Source: Struthio camelus
Lineage: Eukaryota; Chordata; Aves; Struthioniformes; Struthionidae
Direction of reading: 5' to 3'
Assembly (NCBI RefSeq): GCF_040807025.1
Contig: NC_090968.1
Span: 2,593,906 to 2,657,905 of the forward strand
DNA: 64,000 bases
Below, in pieces: positions 63,001 through 64,000 of this stretch. The position numbers were made by a program, and so were the translations under genes. Within the stretch, counting starts at the first letter, position 1; every line of letters begins with the position of its first letter. The notes beneath the pieces were generated by a model that had not been told where the DNA came from, did no database searches, and was given only the letters and a program-made list of their open reading frames with translations.

Positions 63001-63554
63001 TCTCCCACAAGCGCTGGGGTTTGTTTGGTTTTGTTTTCCACGGGTCTCTGTGTAAAAGGAACGAGTTTCCTTTTTACCCCGGCGTTTCGCCACGTCCTGC
63101 CTCCTCAGGTCTTTCTTCGCTCCCAACAGGGGTTAGAAAGAGATGAAAGTGGAAAGGGAGAAGAAAAAAGGATAATATAATGTACCAACGTATAGCAACC
63201 AGTCTTCTCAGCTTGAGAACCAGCTCATCAGAAAAAGACAGCGCTTAAGAAGTGTCCCTTAGTGTTTGAAAAGTCTTTCTTTTTTTCTTTTTAGAAGATT
63301 TTTTTCGTTTGTTTTTTTGCAATGAGAAAAAACCGTCAGCTCCCGACATCTGTTCAAACAGAGGATGTGGGTCTCGAGGGCTGCTGCGGCGCACGGTAGC
63401 GTCAGCCTCGCGCGGACGGGACAACGGGAAACGGGCGCTTGCAACTCCTGCTCTCCTTGGTCCTAGGGCTGCCTGTCTCTGCTGGGAAGCACCATTAAGG
63501 AGGTGGCCGGCAACCCGGAGGAAGGAGGGAAGTTCATCTTCGAAATCATCCCAG
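60002..63554 (+). CDS. ARHGAP25: ARHGAP25, Rho GTPase-activating protein 25 (first three coding exons; continues beyond the window)
   Basis: ARHGAP25 is a GTPase-activating protein for Rac-type GTPases, mainly in blood cells, with an N-terminal PH domain, a central RhoGAP domain and a C-terminal coiled coil. Seen here are exons 60002-60062, 62038-62237 and 63467-63554. They encode MSLKLPRNWDFNLKTEAAKI, then ARSKSVMTGE, then an Ala/Pro-rich linker and the first half of the PH domain (PLKIGWLKKQRSIVKNWQQR, YYYKDEDDAKPQ, GCLSLLGSTIKEVAGNPEEG, KFIFEIIP). Joins are in frame, and the start gives the N-terminus of a known ARHGAP25 isoform. Residues 31-43 are Ala/Pro-rich where human has a different linker, perhaps because of the GC-rich setting. 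The RhoGAP domain lies outside the window. Introns 1 (1,975 bp) and 2 (1,229 bp) are CpG-rich and hold no other exon I can support. Confidence 0.93.
62038..62237 (+). CDS. ARHGAP25: ARHGAP25 coding exon 2
   Basis: The 200-nt exon has acceptor CGCCAG|CCCGC and donor CGCAG|GTACGA. It encodes residues 21-87, with the start of the PH domain from about residue 47. Met27 could serve as the start of a shorter isoform. Confidence 0.95.
63467..63554 (+). CDS. ARHGAP25: ARHGAP25 coding exon 3
   Basis: The 88-nt exon has acceptor TCCTAG|GGCTGC and donor CCAG|GTGAGG. It encodes residues 88 to about 116 of the PH domain (GCLSLLGSTIKEVAGNPEEG to FEIIP). Confidence 0.94.
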
Positions 63555-64000
63555 GTGAGGCTGCCAGCACCCTGCGTGCCAGTCTCCGCTTCACTCCGGT
63601 TTGCTGCGCGCTTTTCGGACGTGGTTGAGCCCAGGGAGGCTCTTGGGGCCAGGTCTCGCTCGAGACCTGATGGAGCGGTTCCAAAATTAGTCCGGAAAAA
63701 GCCTTTTTTGAGGTTTTGTTTCGTTTCCCTTTGATAGCAGAGAGCTTTCTATTCTGCCTTATCTGCAGCGTCTGCACAGCGTTGCCTGGTACGTGATAAC
63801 CAACGCGTTGCTTTTGCTACTCGTGCGTCAGCCCTGTGTCACTGCCCGTGTCCGGCGCTGCGAGCCTGGTCTCCCCGCTCGCGTCAGCGCTGCTGCAAGG
63901 GCAGGACGCTTCCCTCGCCGTAATTTCAAGCAGTTTTCGTTCCCTTGTTGAAAAGCTTCAGCAAGAGCGAAGCACAAGAGCGCTGCTTCCTTTCGCAGGG
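63555..64000 (+). other. ARHGAP25: ARHGAP25 intron 3, with a possible exon 4 acceptor at the window edge
   Basis: A pyrimidine tract and CAG at 63,996-63,998 (CTTCCTTTCGCAG|GG) end the window. Two exonic bases GG would complete a Gly codon after FEIIP, as seen in related PH-domain RhoGAPs. Two bases are too few to prove an exon. Confidence 0.3.

Overview
The window looks like avian nuclear DNA. It carries two CR1 LINE fragments with the bird-typical 3' end (short repeats of the ATTCTGTG type), compact introns, CpG-rich promoters, and four recognisable vertebrate genes. AT-rich sequence at the left and very GC-rich sequence at the right suggest a gene-dense microchromosome. The species is not determined.

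Layout. Positions 1-11,560 appear to be the 5' part of a minus-strand gene that I could not identify. It has a CpG-island promoter (about 10.7-12.06 kb), a first-exon splice donor at 11,446 and one candidate downstream exon at 2,221-2,296. Positions 12-24 kb hold no gene I can support, only one truncated CR1 copy (20,245-20,736). TMEM230 (minus, 120 aa, three coding exons) lies at 24,632-26,487. PCNA (minus, 262 aa, six exons) lies at 32,095-34,524. CDS2 (plus, 450 aa, thirteen exons) runs from 35,178 to 54,471, with a 3' UTR of about 3.3 kb ending near 57.8 kb. ARHGAP25 (plus) begins at 60,002, and its first three coding exons are in the window. All exon boundaries of these genes were read from the sequence. 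They keep frame, have GT/AG ends, and the CDS lengths add up exactly.

PCNA and CDS2 are head to head, with 653 bp between their start codons. The PCNA side has a TATA box, a GC box and several E2F-type sites, as expected for an S-phase gene. The CDS2 side has a CGG/CAG-rich leader and a possible upstream ORF whose stop overlaps the CDS2 ATG. PCNA is the DNA sliding clamp, CDS2 makes CDP-diacylglycerol for phosphoinositide synthesis, TMEM230 is a small endomembrane protein and ARHGAP25 is a Rho-family GAP. They share no obvious pathway. The interest is positional: TMEM230-PCNA-CDS2 is the human 20p12 block, whereas ARHGAP25 is on human 2p13-p14.

The features most worth a second look are a 55-bp minisatellite just inside PCNA intron 1, the overlapping uORF of CDS2, and two same-orientation CR1 copies that are about 97% identical and share the same internal stop codon. 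I found no clearly new gene system.
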